Shown: piece after piece, positions 25,057 through 33,703 of the stretch
Position numbering within the stretch: the first letter of the stretch is position 1
How the letters are laid out: each line of letters starts with the position of its first letter
Assembly (NCBI GenBank): GCA_044370415.1
Contig: JBILVO010000006.1
Span: forward strand, 1 to 63,733
DNA length: 63,733 nucleotides
Reading direction: 5' to 3'
Origin: CAMCQY01 sp044370415
GTDB taxonomy: Bacteria; Planctomycetota; Planctomycetia; Pirellulales; UBA1268
The notes under the pieces: model-generated
What the model was told of the DNA's origin: nothing
The model's input: the letters and a program-made list of their open reading frames with translations, nothing else
Database searches by the model: none
Program-made: the position numbers and the translations under genes

Positions 25057-26292
25057 ATGCCACGACACGCAGACGAACTCGCGACCGGCTACGACTTCGC
25101 GATGCCGCCCATGATCCGGTTCGGCGCGGGCCGGATCGGGGAGATCGGCGAACTGGTCGGCATCTGGGGCCGCGAGGCCTGGATCGTCGGCGGGGGCCGC
25201 AGCCTCGTCGCCTCGGGGGCGAGCGACCGGATCGACGCCGCGCTCGCGGCCGCCGGCATCCCGCAGCGTCTCGTGGCCACGGCCGCGGGTGAGCCGACGG
25301 TCGACCACGTCGCCGGGGCGTTGGCGTCCCTGCCGCAGAGCGATCGGTCAGGCGTCGTCGTCGTGGCCGTAGGCGGCGGATCGACGATCGATCTGGCGAA
25401 GGCGGTGGCGGCCCTGGCGCCGCTCCTGCCTGCGGGTGCCGCTACGGACGGCCTCGACTCCCTCGTCGTCGACCACCTGGAGGGCGTCGGCCGCGGACTC
25501 GCCATCCGGCACTGGCCGCTGCCCGTGGTCGCCGTGCCGACCACGGCGGGCACGGGCGCCGAGGCGACCCGCAACGCGGTCATCTCCTGCCCCAGACGCG
25601 GATTCAAGAAGAGCATGCGCAGCCCGCTCATGGTGCCCCGCGCCGCGCTGGTCGACCCGGAGCTCACGGCCTCCTGCGATCGAGGCACGATCATCGCATC
25701 CGGCCTCGACTGCATCACGCAGCTCATCGAATCCTACCTCTGCCGGTTTGCCAGGCCGTTGCCCCGCGCGCTCGTCCTCCAGGCGCTGCCCGGGGCGCTC
25801 GAGGCGCTGCCCCGCCTGCTGACGCCGCCCGCCTCGCCCGCCGCGCACGGCGACGACCGCGCGGCCGCCCGCGCCGCGATGAGCCATGCGGCGCTCGTGT
25901 CGGGCATGGCCCTGGCCAACTCCGGCCTGGGACTCGCCCACGGGGTGGCCGCGGCCCTCGGCATCGCCTGCGGCACGCCGCACGGCCTCGCCTGCGCGAC
26001 GATGCTGCCGGCAACGCTGCGGGTCAACCGGCCCGCGTGCGGGCACGACCTGGCCGCCCTGGAACGGGCCGCCGACCCCTCCGCCCCGCCGTCGGACGAC
26101 GAGGCGGCCGACGCCTTCGTGGACCGGATCGACCGGCTGTGCGCTGACGCTCCGCGGCGGCTCGGAGAGATCGGCGTCCGTGCCGACCAGCTCGACTGGC
26201 TCGCGGAGAACTCCGGCGGCAACAGCATGCGGGGCAACCCGGTCCAGATCGACACCGCCGCGGTCCGCAAGCTTCTCGCCGGCATGCTGTAG
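25057..26292 (+). CDS. iron-containing (type III) alcohol dehydrogenase
   Basis: The 411-residue protein has the NAD-binding motif VAVGGGSTIDLAKAV and the PTTAGTGAEATRNAVI stretch of group III alcohol dehydrogenases. The metal site includes the aspartate after ASGLDCITQLIE and histidines in LAHGVAAALG and GTPHGLACA. The reaction would be NAD(P)-dependent oxidation of an alcohol or reduction of an aldehyde; the substrate is not evident. It is divergent from aroA. An imperfect long hairpin lies just after its stop. Confidence 0.88.
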   Translation: MPRHADELATGYDFAMPPMIRFGAGRIGEIGELVGIWGREAWIVGGGRSLVASGASDRIDAALAAAGIPQRLVATAAGEPTVDHVAGALASLPQSDRSGVVVVAVGGGSTIDLAKAVAALAPLLPAGAATDGLDSLVVDHLEGVGRGLAIRHWPLPVVAVPTTAGTGAEATRNAVISCPRRGFKKSMRSPLMVPRAALVDPELTASCDRGTIIASGLDCITQLIESYLCRFARPLPRALVLQALPGALEALPRLLTPPASPAAHGDDRAAARAAMSHAALVSGMALANSGLGLAHGVAAALGIACGTPHGLACATMLPATLRVNRPACGHDLAALERAADPSAPPSDDEAADAFVDRIDRLCADAPRRLGEIGVRADQLDWLAENSGGNSMRGNPVQIDTAAVRKLLAGML

Positions 26293-26337
26293 CGGGGCGG
26301 CCGTCCCGGCGGCGGCACGGGCATCCATGACCTGTGT

Positions 26338-26381
26338 CGACCTGCGGAAACACCGCGGGCTTCCCCGGCCGACGCAGGTCG
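26338..26381. other. 9-bp inverted repeat between convergent genes
   Basis: CGACCTGCG (26338-26346) and CGCAGGTCG (26373-26381) pair perfectly around a GC-rich centre that can pair further. It lies between the stops of two convergent genes and probably helps end both transcripts, though no T tract is present. Confidence 0.5.
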
Positions 26382-26414
26382 CATCCTGCTGCGGCAGACT
26401 CGTTCCGCGGTCTG

Positions 26415-27875
26415 CTAACGCCCTGCGGCCACAGCAGGTTCCCCGGCGAAGAGCGGGTCTTCACAGAGCGACAGCAACGCATCCACGTCGGCCCCCGCGT
26501 CGCGGGCCTTCTCCAGATGCTCGCGGGCCAGCCGCACTTCAGGCTCGTCCCGGGCCAGTTGGAACGCCGCGATGGCGAGGTCGCCGGCGGTGTCGTCGCC
26601 GAACCACACCGCCACGATGGCCAGCACGATCCCCGCCGGAATTTTCTCCCGGGCGACCGTCCGCGCCGGCCCCGACGCCCGGTAGACGCACTGCGTGTCG
26701 TCGAGCTTTTCGATGACGACGCTCCTGCCGCCGACCTCGTAGCGGGCCCCCGGCTCGACGGCGTCGAGGGCGGCTGCCCGGCCCTCGAGAAACCGGCCGT
26801 GGCTCTCGGCGAGCCGCTGCCAGCCGGCCAGCCTGTCGCGGGCCGGCGCCCCTCGGACGGCGGCCGCCGCGGTTTCCAGAAGCCGCGAGGCGGTGGAGTC
26901 CTCACCGGCTCGCAGCGCGGCGAGCACCTCGCCAAGCGTGCCGTCGAGCCGGCCCGCCTCCTCCGCCGCGGCCTCGTCCGACATGCCGGGAGCAGGCTTC
27001 GGTTTCGCAGCGTCCTTCGCGGCCGCCGCCTTCCCCTTCGGCGGATTCGTCGACCGCTGGTCGGGCTTCGCCGTCGGGACGTCCTCCTCGCGTGCGGCCA
27101 TCGTCGCGGGCGATGCGGTCACCTGCACCGCATCGGACGACGGGCTTCGCGGCCGCCGGGGCCGGGCCCGCGGCGGCGGCCGGTCGCCGTCGACGGCCGC
27201 GTCTGGTGCGGCGGGCGACCGCTCATGCCCCACGGCCTTCTCGTCGTCGTCATGATCGGCCTCGGCAGCGGCATGCTCTCGAGCGGCGTGGGCGACGCGG
27301 GCGGCCTGCTCCGGCTTCACCACCAGTGCGTAATAGCCGAGGCCCCCGGCCACCGCCGACAGGCCCACGAGCGCGGCCGCGACTCCCGCCACCGGGGTCT
27401 GCTTGCGGTAGACGGTCCTGCGGATGACGATCGGCGCGACCGGCGTCGATTCCGCCACCGCGCCCGGGGGCGGCGGTACGGGCGGCACGGGCACGGCTGC
27501 CCTCGGCACCGGCGGCGGAGCGGCCGGAATGGCAGGAGCGACTGGCATGGCGGGACGGGCGGCGGGCGGCGGGGCCAGCGTCGACGGCGCGGGAGGCGGG
27601 CGAAACGCGGGTGCCGTCGGGGCCGCGGCAGCGATCTCCGCCAGCACGCTCTCGCGGGCCGCCTCGACACGCTTCATGAAGCCCGTGCGGACGAACTCGA
27701 GCGATCCCGCCCGCGCGGTCCGCAGGCGGGCCAGCCGCTGCTCGGCAGCCCGCAGCACGACCAGCGGATCCCGCTCCTCCGGCGCGACGCCGAGCACGCG
27801 TCGATGGTCGCCGAGATCGGCGGCGTCGATTCCCAGCCATTCGCGGCAGGGATCCTGGGGGACATCGGAGGACAT
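26415..27875 (-). CDS. planctomycete protein with EWLGI-type N-terminal domain
   Basis: The 486-residue protein starts with a DnaJ-like-looking domain of planctomycetes (REWLGIDAADLGDHRRVLGV, then AAEQRLARLR). A Pro/Ala-rich linker, one membrane helix (VAGVAAALVGLSAVAGGLGYY, about 155-175) and a long Ala/Lys/Pro-rich linker follow. The C-terminal 200 residues are helical, with beta segments such as GARYEVGGRSVVIEKLDD. The topology suggests a cytoplasmic N-terminus and extracytoplasmic C-terminus. Related N-terminal domains occur beside kinase or FHA domains in planctomycetes, but none is present here. Function unknown. It lies 68 bases downstream of ovoA on the same strand. Confidence 0.65.
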   Translation of the reverse strand: MSSDVPQDPCREWLGIDAADLGDHRRVLGVAPEERDPLVVLRAAEQRLARLRTARAGSLEFVRTGFMKRVEAARESVLAEIAAAAPTAPAFRPPPAPSTLAPPPAARPAMPVAPAIPAAPPPVPRAAVPVPPVPPPPGAVAESTPVAPIVIRRTVYRKQTPVAGVAAALVGLSAVAGGLGYYALVVKPEQAARVAHAAREHAAAEADHDDDEKAVGHERSPAAPDAAVDGDRPPPRARPRRPRSPSSDAVQVTASPATMAAREEDVPTAKPDQRSTNPPKGKAAAAKDAAKPKPAPGMSDEAAAEEAGRLDGTLGEVLAALRAGEDSTASRLLETAAAAVRGAPARDRLAGWQRLAESHGRFLEGRAAALDAVEPGARYEVGGRSVVIEKLDDTQCVYRASGPARTVAREKIPAGIVLAIVAVWFGDDTAGDLAIAAFQLARDEPEVRLAREHLEKARDAGADVDALLSLCEDPLFAGEPAVAAGR

Positions 27876-27943
27876 GGTCCGGGCGGGATGCGGGATGGAG
27901 GGTCGCGCTGGGCGCGGGAGTGTAGCAGATGTGCGGCCGAAGA

Positions 27944-30184
27944 TCAGGAGCGGATCCAGACTGTCATCTCGGCGACGGTGTGCTGGTGCTTGCGGGCCGT
28001 CTCACGGATCACGAACGGGACGTCCTCGCGATGCACGAGCCTGAAGTGCGGCTCGAGCGCCCGCGAGAGCCCGATCAGCGTCGGCAGCGGCTCGCCGTGC
28101 TCCCGCCGGCCGCCGAGCCACTTCGCCTTCGGCGTGTACTCCTCGAGCCAGGTGTAGGGGGACGTGAGCACCAGGAGCCCGCCGGGGTGGATGCGGCCGC
28201 GCATCCCCTCGAGGAACAGCTGCGGATCATAGAGCCGGTCGACGAGATTGCCGGCGAACACGAGGTCGTAGCCGGTGTAGAGGGCCTTCAGGTTGCAGGC
28301 GTCCCCTTGCATGAAGAGCACGCGTGGGCCGGTGCCCTCGAGCCCGAGGCTCTCCAGCGACGTGGTCCTGGCCAGCGTCAGTTCGCCCTCCGTGGGAATC
28401 TCGTAGAGGACGTCGCCCCCCTGCTGCAACCGCACACCCGACTGGATGAAGCGGGCGGAGAAGTCGATGGCGTCGACGTGCTCGAAGAAGCGGCCAAACT
28501 CGAAGGCCGACCGCCCCACCGAGCAGCCGATGTCGAGGCAGCGGCGGCGACGGTCCGCCGGCACGTGCCGCATGGCCACCTCCACGCACGCACGGGGAAA
28601 GTTGGGCACGCCCAACGCCTCGGGGCCGTAGTGGAACTCCAGGTACTGCGTGACGAGCTGGTCGGTCTCGTAGAGCCGCGCCCCCTCGGTCTCGGCCTCG
28701 CCGCCCGGTTCCTCCACCACCGTGCGGAATCCCGCATGCTGGAAGAAGTGCCGCCGGAAGGCGTAGCGGGCGCTCACCAGCGCCTCGTTGCCGGTCGAGA
28801 TCCAGGAGCCGCCCTTGATGAGGTTGTGGCGGCCGTCGAAGGTCGGCACGGAGAAGTCGTCGTATAGCGGGTGCACCTCGAAGCCCTTGAAGGGCATGAT
28901 CGGCGTCCGAGTCCACTGCCAGACGTTGCCGACGACGTCGCAGAAGTCCCCCTGGGGAAAGGCGTCGACGGGCGTGCTCGACGCGCCGTGCTCGAGGTTG
29001 ATGTTGCCCGGCGCCCGCTCCCACGCCGGCTGGTCGGCCGCAAGCGCCGCCGGCAGCGTCTGCCGCAGGGCATACCAGTGCGGCTCGGTCGGCAGCCGCA
29101 CGTTCTCCCCGGTCCGCGCCGCGAGCCACGCGCAATATGCCTGGGCCTCGAGACAGTTGACCTCCACCGGCCAGTTGAGCGGCAGCGGCACTTCCTCGAG
29201 CAGGTTTCGCTGCCGGAGGTGTCCGGCGGCGTCACGCAGCCAGAACTTCGGATGCCCGGCCCGCGTGTAGTGCAGCCAGCCGCGGCCCTCCTCGGTCCAC
29301 CACCGCTCCTCGCGGTAGCCACCGTCCTCCACGAACTCGAGAAACTCCTGGTTGGAGACGAGCCGGCGGGCGGCGCGGAAGGCAGGCACGTGCACGGTGT
29401 CGGTGCCGTACTCGTTGTCCCAGCCGAACGTGCGGTCGTCGGCGGGCTTGCCCAGACGCACCGTGGTCGCGGCGACCGGCAGCCAGTCGTTCGCGGCCGC
29501 CGGCCCGCTCGTGCCGCAGGAGGCCCAGAGCCGCCGCTCCTCGGGCGACAGCTCATCGCCATGGCGCAGCTCGTCGAGCGGCATCTGCCGCATGATCACG
29601 CTGGAGGTCTCGAGGTGGATCCGCTCGTGCTCGATGCCCATGAGAATGATCCACGCCGGCGCATCCTGCCGAATGGGAAGCTCCAGCGGCATTGCCTGGA
29701 TAAAATCGTCGATGAGCTCGCGCATGGCGGCCCGGTAGTCGCGGACGGCGGACACGCTCGGCCAGTCGTAGTGCGCCGTGTTCAGATCGTCCCACGACAT
29801 CTCGTCGACGCCGACGGCCATCGTCGCCTCCAGCCGCGGATCGAGCCGTGCGGGAATGAAGCGGCCAGCCATGAGCTTGTTGACGTAGAAGACAGCGGGA
29901 TGCCCGAAGTAGAAGATCAGCGGATGCCGCAGCGGCTCGTACCGCTCGTAGTAGGAGGCATCGTCACGGATCAGGGCGAAGAGCCGCTCGTAGATCTCGC
30001 AGGTCTGATGGAAGGAGCGGCGGATCTCGGCACGTTTGGCCGCCACCGGGTCGGCCGCCGCCGGATCGGCGTCGAGCAGCACCGTCTTCGTGGGCACGAG
30101 CGGTGTCGAGAGCGTGGCGAACCGGGAGGCCGCCGTGGCCGCCGGGCGGGGAGCATGGGCCGAGGTCGTTGCTGGGCGATTCAT
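27944..30184 (-). CDS. ovoA: bifunctional ovothiol biosynthesis enzyme OvoA
   Basis: OvoA makes 5-histidylcysteine sulfoxide from histidine, cysteine and O2 using iron, and its C-terminal domain methylates the imidazole of 5-thiohistidine. The 746-residue protein has the DinB-like part with His95 (FGHPAVFYVNKL) and the H186xxxH190xE192 motif in GIEHERIHLETS. The FGE/C-type-lectin-like part follows, with RLPTEPHW, DVVGNVWQW and KGGSW. The C-terminal methyltransferase has CLDIGCSVGRS and FAGNLVDRLYDP. All three parts look intact. The gene starts 26 bases after a disrupted ADP-ribosylglycohydrolase gene, downstream of an amino-acid importer. The lyase that completes 5-thiohistidine formation is not seen here. 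Confidence 0.88.
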   Translation of the reverse strand: MNRPATTSAHAPRPAATAASRFATLSTPLVPTKTVLLDADPAAADPVAAKRAEIRRSFHQTCEIYERLFALIRDDASYYERYEPLRHPLIFYFGHPAVFYVNKLMAGRFIPARLDPRLEATMAVGVDEMSWDDLNTAHYDWPSVSAVRDYRAAMRELIDDFIQAMPLELPIRQDAPAWIILMGIEHERIHLETSSVIMRQMPLDELRHGDELSPEERRLWASCGTSGPAAANDWLPVAATTVRLGKPADDRTFGWDNEYGTDTVHVPAFRAARRLVSNQEFLEFVEDGGYREERWWTEEGRGWLHYTRAGHPKFWLRDAAGHLRQRNLLEEVPLPLNWPVEVNCLEAQAYCAWLAARTGENVRLPTEPHWYALRQTLPAALAADQPAWERAPGNINLEHGASSTPVDAFPQGDFCDVVGNVWQWTRTPIMPFKGFEVHPLYDDFSVPTFDGRHNLIKGGSWISTGNEALVSARYAFRRHFFQHAGFRTVVEEPGGEAETEGARLYETDQLVTQYLEFHYGPEALGVPNFPRACVEVAMRHVPADRRRRCLDIGCSVGRSAFEFGRFFEHVDAIDFSARFIQSGVRLQQGGDVLYEIPTEGELTLARTTSLESLGLEGTGPRVLFMQGDACNLKALYTGYDLVFAGNLVDRLYDPQLFLEGMRGRIHPGGLLVLTSPYTWLEEYTPKAKWLGGRREHGEPLPTLIGLSRALEPHFRLVHREDVPFVIRETARKHQHTVAEMTVWIRS

Positions 30185-30210
30185 GGCTGCGGGGTGTGGG
30201 AGGGAAAAAC

Positions 30211-31198
30211 CTACCCCGACACTCTAGCAGCAGACCGCAGGCCTACCACGAACCGCTCCGGAATCGGTGCGGCGGCCCCCAAGAGCGAGCCGACGACGGT
30301 TCCCCGATGGCAGTTGTCGCCCCCCACGCGGGCGTTGGCGCAGACGCCCGAGGCGAAGTCTCGCGCGTAGCGCCAGGCCAGGAAGAGGGCGGCCGGGAAC
30401 GCCTCGTGGATGTAGCAGGCGGGGCTGAGGATCCTGCCCACGACCACGTCGTCGGGGTGGCTGTCCCACTCCCGGATCTTCGCCGCGGAGATCCACCGCG
30501 ACGCCCGCTCCACGATCGCCGTCCGCAGGTCCTCGCCGCGCGTCACCCGGACCAGGAGCTGCGTCAGCGTGTCGGCGGCCTCCAGCACCTCGGGATCCTT
30601 GTGGGTAAGCCCCACGTGGGTCCGCACGATCTCCCGCAGGTCGTGCCGGCGCGGCCCGACCGCCGATGTGCACATCGGCGACGCCGCAGTTGATCGGCTT
30701 GCGGCCCGCGCCGAGGTTCGTGAAGAAGTCGCGATGATACTCCTCGACGTAGGTGTCGCGGTGCCGTCCGGGCTTGAGCATGAACCGCATGTAGCGATCG
30801 AGCCAGCGCTCGACGTGGTAGTCGCGGTCGAGCCGCAGCAGGTCGTGGAGCTCGAGTGCCAACTGCTGGTTGAGGGTGTTCTCGCCCGCCTCCAGGAACT
30901 GGTGGTAGTGGACGCCGCGGCGGCCCCAATACTCCGCCTGCTCCCGCAATATGTCGCTCTCCGGGCCGCTGGCCACGTAGCTCGACCGCCAGAGGATGCT
31001 GTCGGGGTGCGGGTTCCTGGGAGCGAGATAGCCGTCGATCGTGCCGTAGTCGCGGGCCAGCGCACGCCGGTCGTAGTACCAGTGCACCGGCATGGAGACC
31101 GCGTCGGCGACCAGCGACCCGAGAAAGGCCCGCGCCGAGGTGTCGACCCCCTCGGGGTGCTCGTCTGCATTCTGCGGTGCCGGCGTGCCGTGGGTCAT
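30211..31198 (-). pseudogene. ADP-ribosylglycohydrolase-like gene, frameshifted
   Basis: Two parts of one ADP-ribosylglycohydrolase-like protein are in different frames. The N-terminal part runs from the ATG at 31198 (ARAFLGSLVADAVSMPVHWYYD) to about 30660 (INCGVADVHIGG). The C-terminal part continues in another frame from about 30650 (HDLREIVRTHVGLTHKDPEV) to the stop at 30211 and keeps the metal motif GGDNCHRGTVVGSLLGA. The family normally has roughly 15-25 more residues between these blocks, so a deletion plus frame change is likelier than a single missing base. A 20-bp perfect palindrome (30661-30680) lies at the break. The ATG overlaps the upstream ATPase stop. A sequencing or assembly error cannot be excluded. 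Confidence 0.75.
30661..30680. repeat. 20-bp perfect palindrome at the frameshift
   Basis: CGCCGATGTG is followed directly by its reverse complement CACATCGGCG. It encodes the VADVHIG codons of the N-terminal part and touches the point where the reading frame changes. Confidence 0.92.
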
Positions 31199-31929
31199 GA
31201 CTCGACGAGGATCCTGGAGAAGAAGCCGCGCACGCGGGGCTCGGCGCACTGGTCGATCACCGCGCCGGGCGTGCCGTGGGCCAGCACCCGGCCCTCGCCG
31301 ACGAAGGCCATTTCGTCGGCCACCCGGCGGGCGAAGCCCATCTCGTGGGTGACGAGCACAAACTGGGTTCCCAGCGACTTCAGCTCGCCGATCATCTGCA
31401 GCACCTCGGCCGTCATCTCGGGGTCGAGCGCCGAGGTGGGCTCGTCAAGGAACAGCCGGCGCGGCTGCACGACGAGCGCCCGCAGGATGGCGATCCGCTG
31501 CTTCTGGCCGCCGGAGAGTTCGGCCGGCCGCTTGTGGGCGTGCTCCGCCAGCCGGAACCGCTCGAGCGGGCCCCGCACCCGCTCCCGCGCCTCGGCCTCC
31601 GACAGGCCGTGCACGTGCACCAGCGGCAGCAGCAGGTTGTCGAGGCCGGAGAGGTGCGGGAAGAGGTTGTAGGCCTGGAAGACCGTGCCGACCGTGCGGC
31701 GATAGCCGCGCAGGGCCTGCTCGTCGCGCGGGAGCGGCTCGCCGTCGAAGGCGACGCTGCCCGCCACGGGCACGTCGAGCCCAGCGAGGATCCGCAGCAG
31801 CGTCGACTTGCCGCCGCCCGACGGGCCCACGAGCACGAGGGCCTCGACGTCGGGCGTGACGAGGTCGACACCGTCGAGGACGGTGGCCGTACCGAACCGT
31901 TGCACCAGTCCGTCTATCACCAGGTTCAT
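31195..31929 (-). CDS. polar amino-acid ABC transporter ATP-binding protein
   Basis: This 244-residue ATPase is of the GlnQ/HisP type that powers amino-acid uptake. It has Walker A GPSGGGKST, the Q-loop VFQAYNLFPHLS, signature LSGGQKQR, Walker B LFLDEPTSALDPE and the switch histidine in VLVTHEMGFARR. All sites look functional. The start at 31929 is the third ATG of a 17-bp repeat block, and only this one opens the gene. Its stop overlaps the next gene's ATG. It pairs with the permease and binding protein encoded upstream. Confidence 0.92.
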   Translation of the reverse strand: MNLVIDGLVQRFGTATVLDGVDLVTPDVEALVLVGPSGGGKSTLLRILAGLDVPVAGSVAFDGEPLPRDEQALRGYRRTVGTVFQAYNLFPHLSGLDNLLLPLVHVHGLSEAEARERVRGPLERFRLAEHAHKRPAELSGGQKQRIAILRALVVQPRRLFLDEPTSALDPEMTAEVLQMIGELKSLGTQFVLVTHEMGFARRVADEMAFVGEGRVLAHGTPGAVIDQCAEPRVRGFFSRILVES

Positions 31930-31971
31930 CGGTCCACCAGGTTCATCGGTCCACCAGGTTCATCGGTCCAC
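31921..31971 (-). repeat. 17-bp triplication carrying three start codons
   Basis: CAGGTTCATCGGTCCAC occurs three times without change, at 31921, 31938 and 31955. Read on the minus strand, each copy gives GTGGACCGATGAACCTG, so each brings an ATG. Because 17 is not a multiple of three, each copy shifts the frame and the earlier ATGs end in TGA at the next copy. Confidence 0.95.
31926..31946 (-). CDS. six-codon leader open frame (MNLVDR)
   Basis: ATG at 31946 reads MNLVDR and stops at TGA 31928-31926. That stop overlaps the ATPase ATG (31929-31927) as ATGA. It could pass ribosomes on to the ATPase gene by termination-reinitiation. Whether it is translated is unknown. Confidence 0.4.
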   Translation of the reverse strand: MNLVDR

Positions 31972-31996
31972 GAGATTCAGGGGCCAGCACGTTCAT
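31943..31996 (-). CDS. 17-codon leader open frame
   Basis: ATG at 31996, five bases after the permease stop, reads MNVLAPESRGPMNLVDR. It stops at 31945-31943, overlapping the ATG of the six-codon frame as ATGA. Together the two frames bridge the 72 bases between permease and ATPase with almost no untranslated gap. Confidence 0.4.
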   Translation of the reverse strand: MNVLAPESRGPMNLVDR

Positions 31997-32001
31997 CGGC
32001 G

Positions 32002-32736
32002 TCACGTCTCGTATCTGAAGCGTCGCTCGAGCCACCGCGACAGGGCCGAGAGCGGCAGCGTGATCGCGAGGTAGCCGACGGCCAGCGGCAGGTAGCTCTC
32101 CAGCGTGGAGTACGTGAAGGAGTTGACCTCCTGCGCGGCGAGCGTGAACTCCGACACGGCGATCACGGAGAGCAGCGAGGAGTCCTTCACGAGCGACACG
32201 AACTGGCCCGCCACCGCCGGCAGGACGATCCGCACCGCCTGCGGCAGGATGACCAGCCGCAGCGCCTGCCAGGGGGTGAGGCCGATGGCCCGGGCCGCGT
32301 CCCGCTGCGTCTGCGGGATGGCGGCGAGGCCCCCGCGAAAGATCTCGGCCATGTAGGCCCCGCTGAACAGCGCGAGCAGGAGCACACCGACGACGTAGCG
32401 GTTCTCCAGGCCGATGGCGCTGGCCACCACGTAGAAGCCGATCAGGAGCTGCACGAGCAGCGGCGTGCCGCGGATGAGCTCGACGTAGACCCGGGCCACG
32501 GCCTCGACGAGGACGTTTTTCGAGCCGAGCATCAGGGCGGCCACGCCGCCGATCACCGTGCTCGCGACGAGCGCCGCCGCACTCAGCGCCAGGGTGACGG
32601 CGAATCCCTGCAGGAATTTCGCCCGGTACGCCCAGACCCCCTGCCAGTTCCACGCGGTGTCGACCCGCGCGAGCGCGGCCGCGATCAGGACCGCGAACAG
32701 GAGCACGACGATGCAATGGGCGAGCCACCGGGGCAT
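32002..32736 (-). CDS. polar amino-acid ABC transporter permease
   Basis: The 244-residue permease is of the HisM/GlnP type. After an N-terminal membrane helix and a linker it shows the domain with YVELIRGTPLLVQLLIGFY, then the EAA loop region AARAIGLTPWQALRLVILPQA that contacts the ATPase. About five membrane segments are visible. It should form a homodimer in the inner membrane. It lies between the binding protein and ATPase genes on the same strand. The class favours His, Gln, Arg or cystine-like substrates; which one cannot be read here. Confidence 0.9.
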   Translation of the reverse strand: MPRWLAHCIVVLLFAVLIAAALARVDTAWNWQGVWAYRAKFLQGFAVTLALSAAALVASTVIGGVAALMLGSKNVLVEAVARVYVELIRGTPLLVQLLIGFYVVASAIGLENRYVVGVLLLALFSGAYMAEIFRGGLAAIPQTQRDAARAIGLTPWQALRLVILPQAVRIVLPAVAGQFVSLVKDSSLLSVIAVSEFTLAAQEVNSFTYSTLESYLPLAVGYLAITLPLSALSRWLERRFRYET

Positions 32737-32828
32737 GATCGAGCAGACTACCACGCGGCGGCGATCACGCGGCGGCCGGCGGCGGGGCGGCGCGGGAAAC
32801 CCACGCCCGCGCGGAGCTCCGCGCGGCC

Positions 32829-33614
32829 TCAGAAATAGAACGGGATGCCCTGCTGCTGGAAGAAGGCCTTCTCCTCGGCGAGAAACTCGTCGCCGAGCCG
32901 GCCGAACCCCCCATCGGCGCGAAACACCTCGAGGAACCGGTTCACCTGCTCCCGCAGCGCGGCATCCTGCAGCCTCAGGCCGACGGCCCAGGTCTCCTCG
33001 CGGAAGGGCTGCAGGAGCGGCCGCGTCGTGCCGGGGTGCCGCTTGTGGTTCTGGTAGACCGACAGCGAGTCGTAGATGAAGGCGTCGGCCTTCCCCTGCA
33101 CCACCTCGAGCACCGCCGCCGATTCCTTGTCGAGCACGAGCAGTCGGGCCTGCGTGAGCGCCGTCGCGGCGTACTGGTGACCGGTCGTGCCCTTCTTGAC
33201 GGCGACCGTCCGGCCCGGCGCGTCGAGGTCGGCGGCGGACCGGACCGGCGACTTCGCCCCCACCAAGAGCGCGAGGCCGGTCTTCAGGTACGGCTCCGAG
33301 AAGGCGATGGAGCGGCTCCGCTCCGGCGTGGCCGTCATCGACGAGATGATGCAGTCGATCTTGCCGGTCTTGAGCGCGGGAATGAGCCCGTCGAAGGCGA
33401 CGTTCTCGATCGCCACCTCGCGGCCCAGGTGCCGGCCGAGCGCCTCGGCCAGCCGCACGCTCACGCCGGTCGGCTTGCCCTGCGGGTCGGTCATCTCGAA
33501 CGGCGGATAGGAGAGCTCCATGCCGACGCGGAGCGGCGGCGCCGCGGCCGCCGTGGCGGCCCACGCCAGGGCGGCGACGATCGCGACGAGCGGCGGAAGG
33601 GGAGAGCCTCGCAT
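32829..33614 (-). CDS. amino-acid ABC transporter substrate-binding protein
   Basis: The 261-residue protein has a signal peptide (LVAIVAALAWAATAAAA) and a family-3 extracellular solute-binding domain: LRVGMELSYPPFEMTDPQGK, DGLIPALKTGKIDCIISSMTAT and FSEPYLKTG. The MTAT segment and a basic residue after the TPERS block fit polar amino-acid binding. It is the first gene of the importer set, followed by the permease after 92 bases. The ligand is unknown; histidine or cysteine would suit the ovoA gene downstream, which is inference. Confidence 0.88.
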   Translation of the reverse strand: MRGSPLPPLVAIVAALAWAATAAAAPPLRVGMELSYPPFEMTDPQGKPTGVSVRLAEALGRHLGREVAIENVAFDGLIPALKTGKIDCIISSMTATPERSRSIAFSEPYLKTGLALLVGAKSPVRSAADLDAPGRTVAVKKGTTGHQYAATALTQARLLVLDKESAAVLEVVQGKADAFIYDSLSVYQNHKRHPGTTRPLLQPFREETWAVGLRLQDAALREQVNRFLEVFRADGGFGRLGDEFLAEEKAFFQQQGIPFYF

Positions 33615-33703
33615 GCCGCTGGTGATACCCGCACGGCGGGCCGGCCGCCAGCGGGCGGGGCCCGGCCGCGTCGCGAATCGCGGCCGTGGGCGGGCCGGCC
33701 GGG

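Noticed and set aside
30211..31198. Programmed frameshift in the ADP-ribosylglycohydrolase gene
   Set aside because: No slippery heptamer is visible at the joint, and the apparent lack of family residues there points to a deletion.
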